From Cepaea nemoralis (taxonomy: Eukaryota > Mollusca > Gastropoda > Stylommatophora > Helicidae): DNA of 64,000 nucleotides. Of this stretch, positions 12,501-26,931 are shown piece by piece. Under the pieces are notes generated by a model. That model did no database searches and had not been told where the DNA came from. It saw only the letters and a program-made list of their open reading frames with translations. A program made the position numbers and the translations under genes. Within the stretch, counting starts at the first letter, position 1; every line of letters begins with the position of its first letter. The DNA lies in the NCBI GenBank assembly GCA_014155875.1, contig JACEFZ010025808.1, forward strand, positions 728,501-792,500. Direction: 5' to 3'.

Positions 12501-15500
12501 TTTCTGGATCATTCTTCATGAATCACTGTGAATCAGTATGTACCTGCACAAGATGCAGCAAAATATGCCAGGCAATAAACTGTACAACCAATTGTTTGTA
12601 GATTCTGTGTTTAAATGAACAGCTGCTGTTAATGATATTTTATGAAGATGCTAAGTAATATCTGGGGCAAAAAGAAAAGTCTAACCTGCATAGTCCGTGG
12701 CGACAGCAAGGGCCAAGCAGCCTTAATTCCTCAGGCTCATGACCCCCCTGTCCTACACAACAAGATACTTAGGGCAGTAGATGACAGTGTTTGACAGCTG
12801 ACAGCTAAGTAATATAACCAAAATGCTTCTAACAAAAGACAGAAACCATAACTAACTAAGATATACGTTTCTGGCAATCATTCTTCATTCAAGAATGCCC
12901 AACCAACCATTGCCTGCATTGCCAGATATCATGAGAAAATTGAGGACTCGGGTAGAATCTAGGGGCCACTACAGTTACCTGGAAATGGTAATTAGATTTA
13001 TCCATAGAATATACCTGACTGACCACCTAAACATAAAATATCAATGCCAGGGAGGTTAGAATTTCTTCCTCGCACATCATGGGACATGTATTTGATCCTT
13101 GGTAAGACTTGGGGTGTTACAACAAACTCCTAGCCTGTACAAAACATGGCAACTGTTTGGTAAAAGTTAGCTTCATTTCTTCTACAGGATGCTGCAATCA
13201 ACTCCAACATTTATTGGCTATTTATGATTTACTAGTCAATTTTACGTTTAGAAGTTTGCCATTGCTTTCTGAACAGCAGATGCTCATACCACTGAAATCA
13301 ACGCAAAGCCATGTGATCCCAAACTGCACAATAACTGATTCCGAACCCTTGTCTTGGTATGTAGGGGAATTGTAAAACTGTTCACTAAACCATGAAGCCG
13401 CAGATGCTTAGTGAAGTGACCTTTATTCCTCAGCCTGGAAAAACAAACTCACCTAGTACACATCACCCATGATACAGATGCTATAATGAAAACAAACAGG
13501 CAGATAGTCTACAGAAAGTAATAATACGGACAAAAGTCTAGGTAAATGGAAAAGGCAGATAGTCTGAAGGAAAAAATAACACAGATAAAAGTCTAGATAA
13601 ACAGAAAAGGCAGATAGTCTGAAGGAAAAAATAACACAGATAAAAGTCTAGATAAACAGAAAAGGCAGATAGTCTGAAGGAAGTAATAACACAGACAAAA
13701 GTCTAGATAAATGGAAAAGGCAGATAGTCTGAAGGACAGACACAGACAAAATTATAGATAAACGTCGGGCAGTTACCAAACTCTCCAGATCCCCAGGTGT
13801 ACACATCTCCTGCTCTTGTGAGGACAACCACGTGGGCATCTCCACATGCTACTGCTTGAACCGGCCAATCCAGGAAGAAGTCAAGACGGACTGGAGACAG
13901 GACTTCGTCTTCCTCAATTTCACAGCCCAAGCAACCATAGTAGTTGGAGCCGAAGGCATACAGGGCACCGCAGTCTGAAGCATACAGGGAATGTTACCTG
14001 GTGAGACTGTGTCAACACATTATCATCATCATCATCATCATCGTCATTATCAACAACATCATCATCATCATCATATATGTAGAGTGGAACTCCCTCATGC
14101 GTAGAGTGGAATATCAGTGTTCAACACAGCCACCTGCCACAGTAGAATATCAGTGATCAACACAGCCACCTGTCACAGTGGAATATCAGTGTTTAAAACT
14201 GCCACCAGTCACAGTGGAATATCAGTATTCAACACAGCCACCTGTCACAGTGAAATATCAGTGTTTAAAACTGCCACCTGTCACAGTGGAATATCAGTGT
14301 TTAAAACTGCCACCTGTCACAGTGGAATATCAGTGTTTAAAACTGCCACCTGTCACAGTGGAATATCAGTATTCAACACAGCCACCTGTCACAGTGAAAT
14401 ATCAGTGTTTAAAACTGCCACCTGTCACAGTGGAATATCAGTGTTTAAAACTGCCACCTGTCACAGTGGAATATCAGTGTTCAACACAGCCACCTGTCAC
14501 AGTGAAATATCAGTGTTTAAAACTGCCACCTGTCACAGTGGAATATCAGTGTTTAAAACTGCCACCTGTCACAGTGGAATATCAGTGTGTAAAACTGCCA
14601 CCTGTCACAGTGGAATATCAGTGTTTAAAACTGCCACCTGTCACAGTGGAATATCAGTGTTTAAAACTGCCACCTGTCACAGTAGAATATCAGTGTTTAA
14701 AACTGCCACCTGTCACAGTGGAATATCAGAATTTAAAAGTGCCACTCGTAGGTGGCCATAAGATTCTCACTGGCCTTGTTTCAACAAATGAAAATAATCT
14801 GCATATTTATGTCAAAATAAATAAGACTAGAGAGTACGTTTACACCCCAGTGTAAAAGAAAAACAGCCAAATAAAACTAAGGTATCTGTAAAGTTGAAAA
14901 CTTAGTGACAACTGTAAAACATGACCAGAAAAGAGTAAGGGGGGGGGGGGGGGCAATGCCCACAACGGTAGTCAAAGGGTGAAAGAAGAAGAAGACTACT
15001 TCCAGAGGACATTTACCAGAAACACATAGAGAAACATAGAGAGAAACAGAGAGACACCCTAGCAAACCAGAGGAAAACACAGAGAAACACGGAGAAACAT
15101 AGAGGGAAACATAGAGAGAAACACAGAGTGAATGAGAGAGAAACAGAGTGAAACAAAGAGAAACACAGAGTGAAATAGAGAGAAACAGAGAGGGAAACAC
15201 TTAGTGAAACAGAGAGAGAAACATAGTGAAACAAAGTGAAACAGAGAGAGAAACAGAGTGAAACAGAGAGAGAGAAACAGAGAGAAATACAGAGAAACAC
15301 CGAGTGAAACAGAGAGAAACAGAGAGAGAAACACAAAGAAACAGCACATATATGCTATGGACGAATACGTTATATGCGGGTAGACTTTAGGGTTATTGTG
15401 TAATTGTCGATAGGTTAGTTCCGTGGATGAATTATGCTATGAATATCATTTCAGAGATCATGTGCAGCTGAATCACTTGCTCATTAACCATGATAAGTAT

Positions 15501-18500
15501 TGGTCTACAACTGTTAGACCACGGGATTATCTTATCCACACATCCCTGCCTTCCATTAAATCACTACACGAGATGAGTTCCTGTTTTTATAACTAGCTTT
15601 CCACAAATATCATGTATCCACCGTACAATTAATGACAATCACATTAACGTTCACTCCTAACCATATTTGACTAAACTACTAAAACTTGCGGCGCAATAAC
15701 TAGCCACTGCCCACTTCACAACGTGGTGTGTCGGCACACAACCACGACCACAGAACAACTGATGCACAGTCCAGCCACTGTCACTGACCTTGTTTCTGTT
15801 CTGATGACTCTCATCATGTGCCGCGTGAATGAAGATCCACGTCTTTCGCACTCTTAGGCATGCCTATATTTCACTGTGCCATGAATACCCAACTGACTAT
15901 AATTTGGGTCATGGCACATATGATGATAAGCCTGTCATTTACTGGACTACAAAACGTACAAACAAACTTTATTTTCAGTGTCTCAAATTGGGCAAATGAA
16001 GATCGTAAACTGATTAGAGTCATTAGACGTAGACAGTCAAAATTGTTTGGGCATGTTATGAGAAGAAATGACTTGGAGAACTTAGTGACAACTGGTAAAA
16101 TCGAAGGGAAGAGACCAAGGGGAAGACCGAGAAGTAAATACCTGGATGGCTTGACCGCATGGCGCGGTCAAGACAGGACCACGGAGCTGATCCACGACTC
16201 TGGTGATCGAGTGAGATGGCAGAATGTGACTGCCCACGCTTATCGGCATGGGACATGGTGGATGGATGGAAATTGGGCAAGTAGGCCCATCGTGCATTCA
16301 GCCCTTCCAGTGACTCATCTTTAGCAAAACATTTATCTATCATAAATATTACATTTACATTTTTTAAATTGTAAAATGAATGATGTAAACATACACCAAA
16401 CATAAATAATTCATATTTCAATGTTATGAGAAAGAGAGGCAGGCAGACACACACACACATATCCATCCACCATGTGCCATGCCGGTAAGCGTGGGCGGTC
16501 ATGTTCTGCCATCTCACTCGATCACCAGAGTCGTTGATCAGCTCCGTGTTTCTGTCTCGACCATGCCACAAGGCCAAGCCATCCAGGTACTTGCTTCTAG
16601 GTCTTCCTCTTGGTCTGTTCCCCTCGATCTTACCAGTTGTCACCAAATTCTCCAATCCATTTCTTCTCATAACATGCCCAAAATCTTTTGACTGTCTACG
16701 TCTAATTTCTCTAATCAATTTACGATCTTCATTTGTTTCTTGAAGGACTTGTTCATTGGTCTTTCTGGCTGTCCATGGTATTCTTTGCATTTTCCTCAGA
16801 AACCACATCTCTACAGCCATCAGATGTTTTTCAGCCTGACTGCTCATTGTCCACGCTTCACATCCATATAAAAGTACAGGTTCAATGTAGCATCTCAACA
16901 CTCTTTTTCTCGTTTCAATTGACATATTTTTATTGGTCAATATGTTTTTCATCTTGCTAAAGGCTACTTTTGCCATGGCGATTCTTGTTCTAATCTCTTC
17001 AAGGCATCTCCCATCAGATGTTATTACTGTTCCGAAATAATTGTACCTGCTCACTTGTTGAAGAATATTCCCATTTACTTGTATATTACATTGTGGTATT
17101 TCGTCCTTCCTAGTGACGACCATAATCTGTGTCTTTTTACAATTTAATTCTAACCCTAGTTGTTCACTGTGTGTAACAATCGCATCTACTAAATTTTGCA
17201 GGTCCTGTTCATTGTCTGCAATCAAGACTGTATCATCTGCATATCTAATGTTATTGATGCATCGTCCCCCAATATACACATATACAAACATATATATGAA
17301 CACATTCATCCATCCATCCACCTCCCACCAACCCATCCACCCACCCATCCAATCTATTCATCCATGCATCCATCCACACACCCATCCACCCACCCATCCA
17401 TCCATCCCACTTCTACACCTAGAAAACTTCCACAGAAAACTTACCAGAAACACAGACAGTAAAATCTTCCCCACAAGCCACCTGCTGTATGGCCACCCCC
17501 AGAAGAGAGTCCACCAGTTTCGGAGTCTTGCAGGAAGCAGTGTCACCGTGACCTAGCTGCCCCACCATGGACACACCACCTTGGAGGTTCTACAACGTCA
17601 TATTAATTAGTACGTGGAACAATATATACATACAGACACAGTGAAAATCACAATCTTTTTCTGGACTTAAGCAAAACAAAATTAAAGTCTATGGACGAAA
17701 CTACGAGAGGGTTTCAAATGAAAACCTTAAACGTGTGATAGAAATTACAATAACCATGTCACTGTCTTGTAACCTGTCAGTATTGTTGTTAAAGATGCCA
17801 AGAGTGTTAAGCACATGACATCACAGTGCAGACAAACATGGTGACATCATAAGGACAGTTTAAATATGGCCACCCCACTTTTGAAATGCACCAAAGAGTA
17901 GCAGCGTTCTGTTATCCATTTTGTTTATCAGCGAAGAAGTGAAACTTATAGAAATTCATTGGTGAATATAGGTCAAATATGGTGATGCATGCTTCAGCAA
18001 GTGTATGAGTGGAGTAGGAAGTTTCAAAACGGTGTGACCTCTGTGACAAACTCTTCAAAATCGGTTCAGGCACACCAAGTACTGACCCCAGAGAATTGCT
18101 TTCTACAGGAATCCAAGGACTTTATTAGCACTGGAGGACTTATATTGAACACAGCAGTGACTACATTGAAAAATGATACATTTGTTCTCTACTTTTTTTT
18201 CAGAAATATATTCACACACAAAAAAACATTTAAGGATATAATTTTAAGCATCCTTGTAAATACCAACCAAAGATCACAAGCAACAATAGAGAAACTGAAA
18301 ATGTCACAAACTTTGAATATCTTGGCTTCATAATCAACAATGATGGCGACTGCTTGAAAGTCGTCAGACGCAGACTGGCCACAGCAATGCAGAGATGAAA
18401 CAGCATTAAGAACCTACAGCATAACACCAGCAATAAAGTGATAGTGATAGTTTTGATAATATGCCTCTTTCTTGTAGCAATATACGGGTGTGAATCATGG

Positions 18501-21500
18501 ACAATCTCACGACTAAAGAAGGAAATTTGGGATTTTGAGCTTTTAAAATGTTGTGTACAAGAAGAAGAAAGATAATCAAATTCTACAAGAACATCGAAGA
18601 AACCTGGCTCAGAAATACTATCATATCTCAGAACTAACATATTTAGGCCATGTTACATGTCACAGTGGCTGGGAGAGAACAGTGTTGGAAGGCCTGGTTG
18701 CTGGAAGAAAAGGTCATGAAGATGGATACAAGACATTGCAGAAACATTGGGCATGAGGGTGCATGAGACGGGAGAACTAGCGAGGCATTTAGAAACTATT
18801 CAACAGGTCGTGATGAGAACGAATTTCTGCAGAGAACCTCGAACGAACGAACGAACGAACAAACATACTTTATTTTCACAGGGTTAACAATTGGACATGC
18901 AGGCCCGTCTAACATTCTGCCCTTCTATCACTCTCTTTCATACATTATTTCATTCACGCATCATACAAGGCTAGTTGAGAACAGCAACAATATAAAGGCC
19001 TACATTATAGGTAGGTAGATAGGTAGGTAGGTAGATAGGTAGGTAGACAGGTAGGTAGGTATGTAGGTAGGTATATAGGTAGGTAGACAGGTAGGTAGGT
19101 AGGTAGGTAGGTAGGTAGGTAAGAGGTATGTATTAATGTATTAGGTAGGTAGGTTGGTAGTAAGTAGGTAGGTAGGTAAGTAAGAGGTGTGTATTAGGTA
19201 GGTAGGTAAGTAGGTAAGAGGTATGTATTAATGTATTAGGTAGGTAGGTAAGAGGTATGTATTAGGTAGGTAGGTAGGTAAGTATGTAGGTAGGTAGGTA
19301 GGTAGGTAGGTAGGTAGGTAGGTAGGTAGGTAGGTAGGTAGGTAGGTAGGTAGCTTACATGCATGTGCACATGCACAATTAAAAATTGTAATAAACAATA
19401 AACCAACCCCGATCAATTTTATATCTTTCTGTGTTCATCTTTTCCCCCTTGGTTTCATTTCTTGTACTTTGTGTTTTTACTTTTACTTTGATGTGATATT
19501 TGCATTACTTTATGGATTGTGATAGTTCTGTTCTTAAATAAGTATTCTTGTTTCCCACAATTTTGTTAATTGAAACAAACTTTCATCTTAACATTTCAGA
19601 TTGTTGTATGTTTCTATTGTTTCTCAAGTGTTTGTATGTGTTTTTTGTTTGTAAACATCTGTATGTCTTTTGTTTCTCAAGTGTTTGTATGTGTCTTTTG
19701 TTTGTAAGCGTCTTTATGTATTTTGTTTGCCAAGTGTTTGTATTTGTCTTTTGTATATAAATGTTTGTATGTCTTTTGATCCTCAAGTGTTTGTATGCGT
19801 CTTTTGTTTATAAATGTTTATATGTGTCATTTGTTGATAAATGTGTGTACGTGTCTTTTGTCTATAAATGTTTATATGTGTCTTCTGTATGTCAAGTGTT
19901 TGTATGTTTCTTTTGTTAATCAAGGAGGAGGAAGAAGAGGAAGGAGGTGAGTAGAAGGGGAGAATAATAATAATAATAATCTTTCATTTGTCTCAAAAAT
20001 AACACCCACAATGGCTTTTGTAACACACTGTTCTAAATCAGGAATGAACTTACTGCCCAGGTGTAGAGCTCTTTTTCAAGAGAGATAGCAGCAAAATGGC
20101 TGTGTCCTACAGCAACCTGTTCCAGAAATGCAAGTTCACAATTTGTAAAATGGATCCCATTAAAATACTCAGACAATAAAAACCCTGTTTCCAATATTGA
20201 TTTAACAACAAATACTCTACTAATATTTGTCACTGTGATATAATATCCCTTTACCACAACTAATATCACATCATAATTTTCTATTGTCTGTTGCTTCAAA
20301 CACAGAACTCTGTCTTCATCTCTTTTTATTCCCCCAACATGTCTTCAACCATCTGATAACAATCACTTCTATCCTTTGCTAACTTTTGTAGTTTCATCCA
20401 TGCTTTTCCCATATTATTCATATATGTCACTAATTCTCTTCTCCACGTAGTTCTCCATGAATTCTCTTCTCCAGTTTCTCTACGAATTCTCTTCTCCACA
20501 TAGTGTCTCCATGAATTCTCTTCTCCACATAGTTTCTCCACTAATTCTCTTCTCCACACAGTTTCTCCGCTAATTCTTTTCTCCACATGGATTCTCTGCT
20601 AATTCTCTTCTCCACACAGTTTCCCCACTAAATCTCTTCTCAACATAATTTATCCACTAATTCTCTTCACCACACAGTTTCTGCATTATTTCTCTTCTCC
20701 ACATAGTTTCTCCACTTATTCTCTTATCCACACAGCTTCTGTACTAATTCTCTTCTCCACACAGCTTCTCCACTTATTCTCTTCTCCACATAATTTCTCC
20801 AGTAATTCTCTTCTCCACATAATTTCTCCACTAATTCTCTTCTCCACACAGTTTCTCCACTAATTCTCTTCTCCACACAGTTTCTCCACTTATTCTCTTC
20901 TCCACATAGTTTCTCCATGAATTCTCTTCTCCACACAGCTTCTGTACTAATTCTCTTCACCACACAGTTTCTCCACTCATTCTCTTCTCCACATAATGCC
21001 TCCACTTCTTCTCTTCTCCACATAATTTCTCCACTTATTCTCTTCTCCACACAGTTTCTCCACTAATTCTCTTCTCCACACAGTTTCTCCACTTATTCTC
21101 TTCTCCACATAGTTTCTCCATGAATTCTCTTCTCCATATAGTTTCTCCATGAATTCTCTTCTCCACACAATTTCTGCACTAATTCTATTCTCCACACAGT
21201 TTCTCCAGTAATTCTCTTCTCCACATAATTTCTCCACTAATTCTCTTCTCCACATAATTTCTCCACTAGTTCTCTTCTCCACACAGTTTCTCCACTAATT
21301 CTCTTCTCCACACAGTTTCCCCACTAATTCTCTTCTCCACATAGTTTCTCCACTAATTCTCTTCTCCACACAGTTTCTCCACTAATTCTCTTCACCACAC
21401 AGTTTCTCCACTAATTCTCTTCTCCACATAATTTCTCCACTAGTTATCTTCTCCATGTAGTTTCTCCACTAATTATCTTCTTCAAACTGAGTCATTCTTC

Positions 21501-22298
21501 TAGAGAAAGAGCTCTGTTTAATCTTGGCTGGATGAATGATTACTGTTCATGATCGGTTGAATCTTCCAGCTAAGGGCAAGGCAGCTCGATCCATGCCAGT
21601 CTTCCTTAGTTGTCTTCTGTGACATGCTTTGATTGTTACAAAAGTAAATATTATCAGCTTCCCTTATGGGCCTTGGTGACACTTGTATAGCCTACATGTG
21701 ATAGAGACTGAATTACTAAAACCTGTATCACTCACTCTTTGGACAAAAAGCATAAATAATCACTGCCACCCACTCCTTGTAAGCTCCATACATATAAGCA
21801 CTATCATTCACTCCTTGGTCAGTCAGCATAAACAACATCCATGTCACCCACTCCTTGTACACTCAACATATATAACCACAGTCACCCACTCCTTGTACAC
21901 TCAACATATATACCACAGTCACCTACTTCATGTACACTCAACATATGCAACATATTTGTCATCCACTCCATGTACACTCAACATATATAACCAATATTAT
22001 AAATTCAACTATAAACAACAACAACCACCGCCACAACTATGACTACCAACTACCGACCTTACAATATTTGACAAATGTTACCTGCATGGGGCTCTTCTCT
22101 CTGGTGAACATCTCCAGCTTCTGGGGTGTGAGTTTTCCCCCTCCCCACTGGTATATCTGGGGGACACAAATAGGACAGCTAGTGAAATAGTCTGTGAGAT
22201 GTAGCAATCCGCACAAACTACTACCACCACTAGCACTACTACTAACATCACTGCTACCACTACTATTATTACTACAACTACTTCTATTACTACTACTT

Positions 22299-22340
<42 letters not shown>

Positions 22341-22409
22341 TTACTACTACTTCTACTACTACTATGATTATTAGCCTCAGTGCTACCACTACTACTACTA
22401 CTTCTATTT

Positions 22410-22479
<70 letters not shown>

Positions 22480-25400
22480 TACTACTACTACTACTACCAC
22501 TACCACTACTACTACAACTACTACTACTACCACTACTACTACCACTACCACTACCACTACTACTACTACTACTACAATAACTACCACCATAACTACAACT
22601 ATGGAAATCTACATGTATCTACTTTCCAATCTATACAGGTATGAACAGAAAAGCATCTGTTATCCAGTGTAACAGTACAGGTACAGAGGATCAATAACCA
22701 AGTTCTTAGGTGTTTCTTTAAAACGGATTTATTGAATCATAACAAACTGATAATAATGTAGAGGCCATGAGACCAGATGTTGCCTTCTCTTTTCTCTTGC
22801 TATAACTAAAACAAAACAATCTACGTCACGGCTTGAGCATCCCTAGTAGCGTTCGTATAGGATGCTCAACCGTGCCCCTAAGTTTACACATCAAGCTATT
22901 AACATAGATGTTACTCATTCCGTTACACCTCCCTTTCTTTAAAAAGACTTTTCTTCTTCAAAAGTCTTAACTCCTAACCCCTTTATCCTACACCTTGTCT
23001 CCTTCCCCCAATTTCTCTAAACGGTTCCAAACTAACTCTATCTTCCTTGAACTGCTCCCATGTCTCATCTACCCTAGCTTCTAATTTTCTTCTGATATGA
23101 TCAGAAACCGGTTCTGTCGCTGCCTGATAAGCAAGTTTCATTTTTTCTTCATCTGATGCTGACACCAAGTATGCATACTTCTCTATTGCAGTTATCCACT
23201 TCTTAAAGTCCTTCGCCTGTCCACTAAATTTAACAATTTCAGCTGCCATTCCTTGTTGTTTCATGACTGTGTTGAGTTTACCTATTACCGTCCTTACCCC
23301 AGTCAAAACTTGTGCTAGTAAACTTTGTTCTTCTGCCATTTTGTGCTGAAATATCAATTTATATAAGCAACTCACATTTATAATAATTTAGATATATGAT
23401 CGTATTTAAATTACGTAATTCCTAATTGTTAAATGTTCATCAGTCAATGGTATCTAAAATGACGTTTAAACTTTAACTAATTACCGTTATCTATTTCTTT
23501 TCTTGATCTACGATGAAGGTGAATATTCGTACGTCAGCCGAGAATCTATTTGTCAAGGGTCATGTATAAACCAATTCTGGAGTCTGTGTTATCTGAAGGT
23601 GTCTGTATTTCTCCAACCGACAACGCGATTTCAGGTATCCACATCAGACTTCTCCAGCGGAAAGAATGGAAGAAGAATGCCTATACTTTCACCCTTGGAT
23701 GGGCCCAACCAGCTTTGCGCTTTCTTTTCACCCTAAACAGGGCTCTTCAAGGCGTCGACTTGAAAACGGCTCTAGCTCAATAAAGCGATTTAATTGAGGT
23801 TTTTGCTCTGGCTCAAAAACATTCTGATATGCTAGAGTTCAGGACCGCTGGAGTGATGAGCAAACACGATTGGCACTTTCCTCGAAATTTCCAAACGAAG
23901 GAGCAATTGGCCCGTCTCAATATAAGCTCTCGTATTTCTTCAGGTACTCAAAGTCAAGGTTCAATGAGTACAACGGCTTTTGTGATCTTGATATACGGAA
24001 GATAACAGCTCCTTCAAAACGAGTTCTCCATTTAATTCAAGTCGTTTATAGCTGTCTTGAGATTTCTTTGCTTCTGGACCTGGACAGTCCTAGTATGTAA
24101 GTGGCTGACCTTCAAACGCAAGGTTAACTAACGGCTGTAATAATGGCAGGTCAAACTTCATAGTATTTTGACAGCATTTTGACAAAAATCACGTTACTTC
24201 AAGTAGTTATGATGAGAAACAGCTTACTCTACTGGCAACCATGTTATGAAGATGGCTCCATCTAAAAATCTTGATGCATATGACTTCAATTTAGCTAGTC
24301 CGAAAAATGCTTCAATTTGACTTTGACTCCATTAAAAGTGGTCCGGTTTTGAACTTTTGTTTAAAGAATTTCGTAAAAATTTATTGATTCATACCTCAGC
24401 AAGTTGGTAAAATTTCTCATGAAAATCCGCTGTGGCATGTTGGTTTCAGTACTTCACGCTATACATGTCCGCGACATTCAAACCAAAATCGGCATCCTGG
24501 TGTGCGGCGCCATAAATCCTCCTGTAACAGTACAGGTACAGAGGATCAATAACCAAGTTCTTAGGTGTTTCTTTAAAACGGATTTATTGAATCATAATAA
24601 ACTGATAATCATGTAGAGGTCATGAGACCAGATGTTGTCTTCTCTTGAGTTTTGCTGTAACTAACCAAAACAATCTACGTCACGGCTTGAGCATCCCTAG
24701 TAGCGTTCGTATAGGATGCTCAACCGTGCCCCTAAGTTTACGCATCAAGCTATTAACATAGATGTTACTCATTCCGTTACACCAGACACTAAAGATGGAC
24801 ATTTTTTTTTCTGCATATCCTTTTCAGGACATCGCTGTCAACATTAGCATCTTTTAGCTGATTGTTGATTTCTTGGCAAGATTACGCTCAGTAGTTTGCC
24901 ATTGCTTTCCGAGTGGCTGCCTTACATACCCCATGAATTACCAATGCGGCAAGAACCACTACCGATTCTCACGCGGGTTACGTTCCTCACGTGGATATAC
25001 GGGATTACAGAGAAAGATGTTAACCCCTAGGCCAGGGAGACTGGCAAAAATGGACATACTATAGGCAAAAACTAACACTCTGGTGAAAGATGACACATCT
25101 CTTGATGAATCATCTCAATTATGGTTGTTTGAGTGGGGAATCAAAAACGGAACCAGCCACAACAAATTGAGGCATGGATGGCTCTAATGTATAGCTAACC
25201 AATTGGTATCAGGGACAAAAAGCATCAAGACACTTTCACTTCTGCTGGAAAGACTGACTTCTTTCAGGTTTGTCTGCAGTTATATACTTTCTCTAATCCC
25301 AGAGCCGGTAAAGGATATGCCACTAACTAACCCTTATTTGAGAAATGCAAACTTAGAATATTAATGATAGGAATGATAATGGTATATTTCTGCACCTCAC

Positions 25401-26708
25401 ACATTTTAGATGTAATCACAGACACAACACTAGAAGTTGATACAGCAGATGTCCTTGACCTCCTGGTCACAGAGTTGAGCTCATGAACTTTCTGCTCCAT
25501 GTTCAGACTTGTCTCAGCTAACAGAGGCAACGCCAGGATGTCGTCAGCTGTGGGCCTTTCTTCAGGCTTCTGAAACATCAGACAATTTGGCTACAATCAG
25601 CTGATGACAGTCTAAGGGTCACGATAATCCCATAGCTAGTACTGCTGTAAGCATATTAAATGACAGGTCTTTAAGTATAATAGATCATAAGATTATGAAG
25701 TGAGGGGGCCAGTTTTCTTGTTCACGTCCCTTGTTTCCAGAGAAATCTCTAGAACCCATTTTACAAGGCTAGCGTGTCACATGGTCATGTCTTTTATCTC
25801 ATCCTCGTTCTATTTCTTCGTCTTGTTGAAACATGACTGCTGATGCATATCGATATCGCACATGATGATAATGATTATGACATCTATAAATATCTAACTA
25901 TTTTGAAAACTATTTTACATCATTTATACCAGGTGTTTGTAAAGTCTCACTACAATTTGTATGTAGAACAAATCTGAAAAATGAAGTACATGATGTCATC
26001 AAAACATGTACTCCACAGTCCACCGTGAAGCAATATGCAGTGAATGGCTGTCATCTGCTGCAGTAATTCTTTGAATTCCAAACAGAATGGTATTATCAAC
26101 GGGAGAAAGAATCTTTTTCAAATGTGTTCAACATACAAAGTGTAGTGAGACTTTACACACACCCGGTATAATCTTGCTACAATTTCTTGGAGTTTTGATT
26201 ATGTGCCTTTTATGAGAGTTCATGCAATGTCAGGTGAAAACATTCCCCAACTGGCGACTGAACTGACACTACAGCACTTGGAAGCCAGTTCACAATCCAC
26301 AATGTAGCCAAAAATAAGAACTGCTTCTTTCTGATGTTTGTGATAGGTTACCTTTGAGTGCTAGTCTCTGTCAAATCATTTAGTGACTCATTTTGGCGGG
26401 AATTTTAAAATGCTTCGGTAAAACCCGATCTCTTATGTGTCTTAGGATTTAATTAGGAAAATGTGTCATCTTTCTCATGTCGTGTGAAATTTCTCATGTC
26501 GTGTGAGCTTTCTCATGTCGTTTGAGCTTTCCCATGTTGGTATCATTCTTTATTTGTAAAATTTTCATAGACTTTGTATTCTTCTTCTTCTTTTTCTTCT
26601 TTTTCTTCTTCTTCTTCTTCTTCTTCTTCTTCTTCTTCTTCTTCTTCTTCTTCTTCTTCTTCTTCTTCTTCTTCTTCTTCTTCTGCTGCTGTTTATCCTA
26701 CTTCTACA

Positions 26709-26803
<95 letters not shown>

Positions 26804-26836
26804 TACTGCTACAATGACTACATGACTTCAACTACA

Positions 26837-26931
<95 letters not shown>

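Larger units (their letters stand above)
22668..24781 (-). mobile_element. Element B: short LTR retrotransposon without pol
   Basis: Two direct repeats of about 260 bp (22668-22927 and 24523-24781) begin TGTAAC and end GTTACA. CCAG lies directly outside both ends (22664-22667, 24782-24785), a 4-bp target duplication. In the minus orientation a TGGCGCC primer site follows the 5' LTR by 10 bp. The interior has only a gag N-terminus next to the 3' LTR. The LTRs differ at roughly a dozen positions, so it is older than element A. Located in NEK9 intron 9, same strand as the gene. Confidence 0.93.

Noticed and set aside
14117..14855. Two overlapping plus-strand frames of over 200 residues with 12-residue repeats
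   Set aside because: They follow from a 36-bp minisatellite whose unit has no stop in two frames. They lie in an intron on the opposite strand and have no domain.
20326..21282. Minus-strand repeat proteins rich in EEKRISGE
   Set aside because: The 29-bp unit cycles through all frames. Located in intron 10, no start context, no homology.
22078..22672. Poly-V, poly-T and poly-L frames
   Set aside because: They are the three readings of a (TAC)n tract. Only the last 75 bp of the minus frame region is a real exon (22082-22156), in another frame.
23503..24100. Plus-strand frames in element B
   Set aside because: No recognisable domain, antisense to the element, and they overlap each other in different frames.
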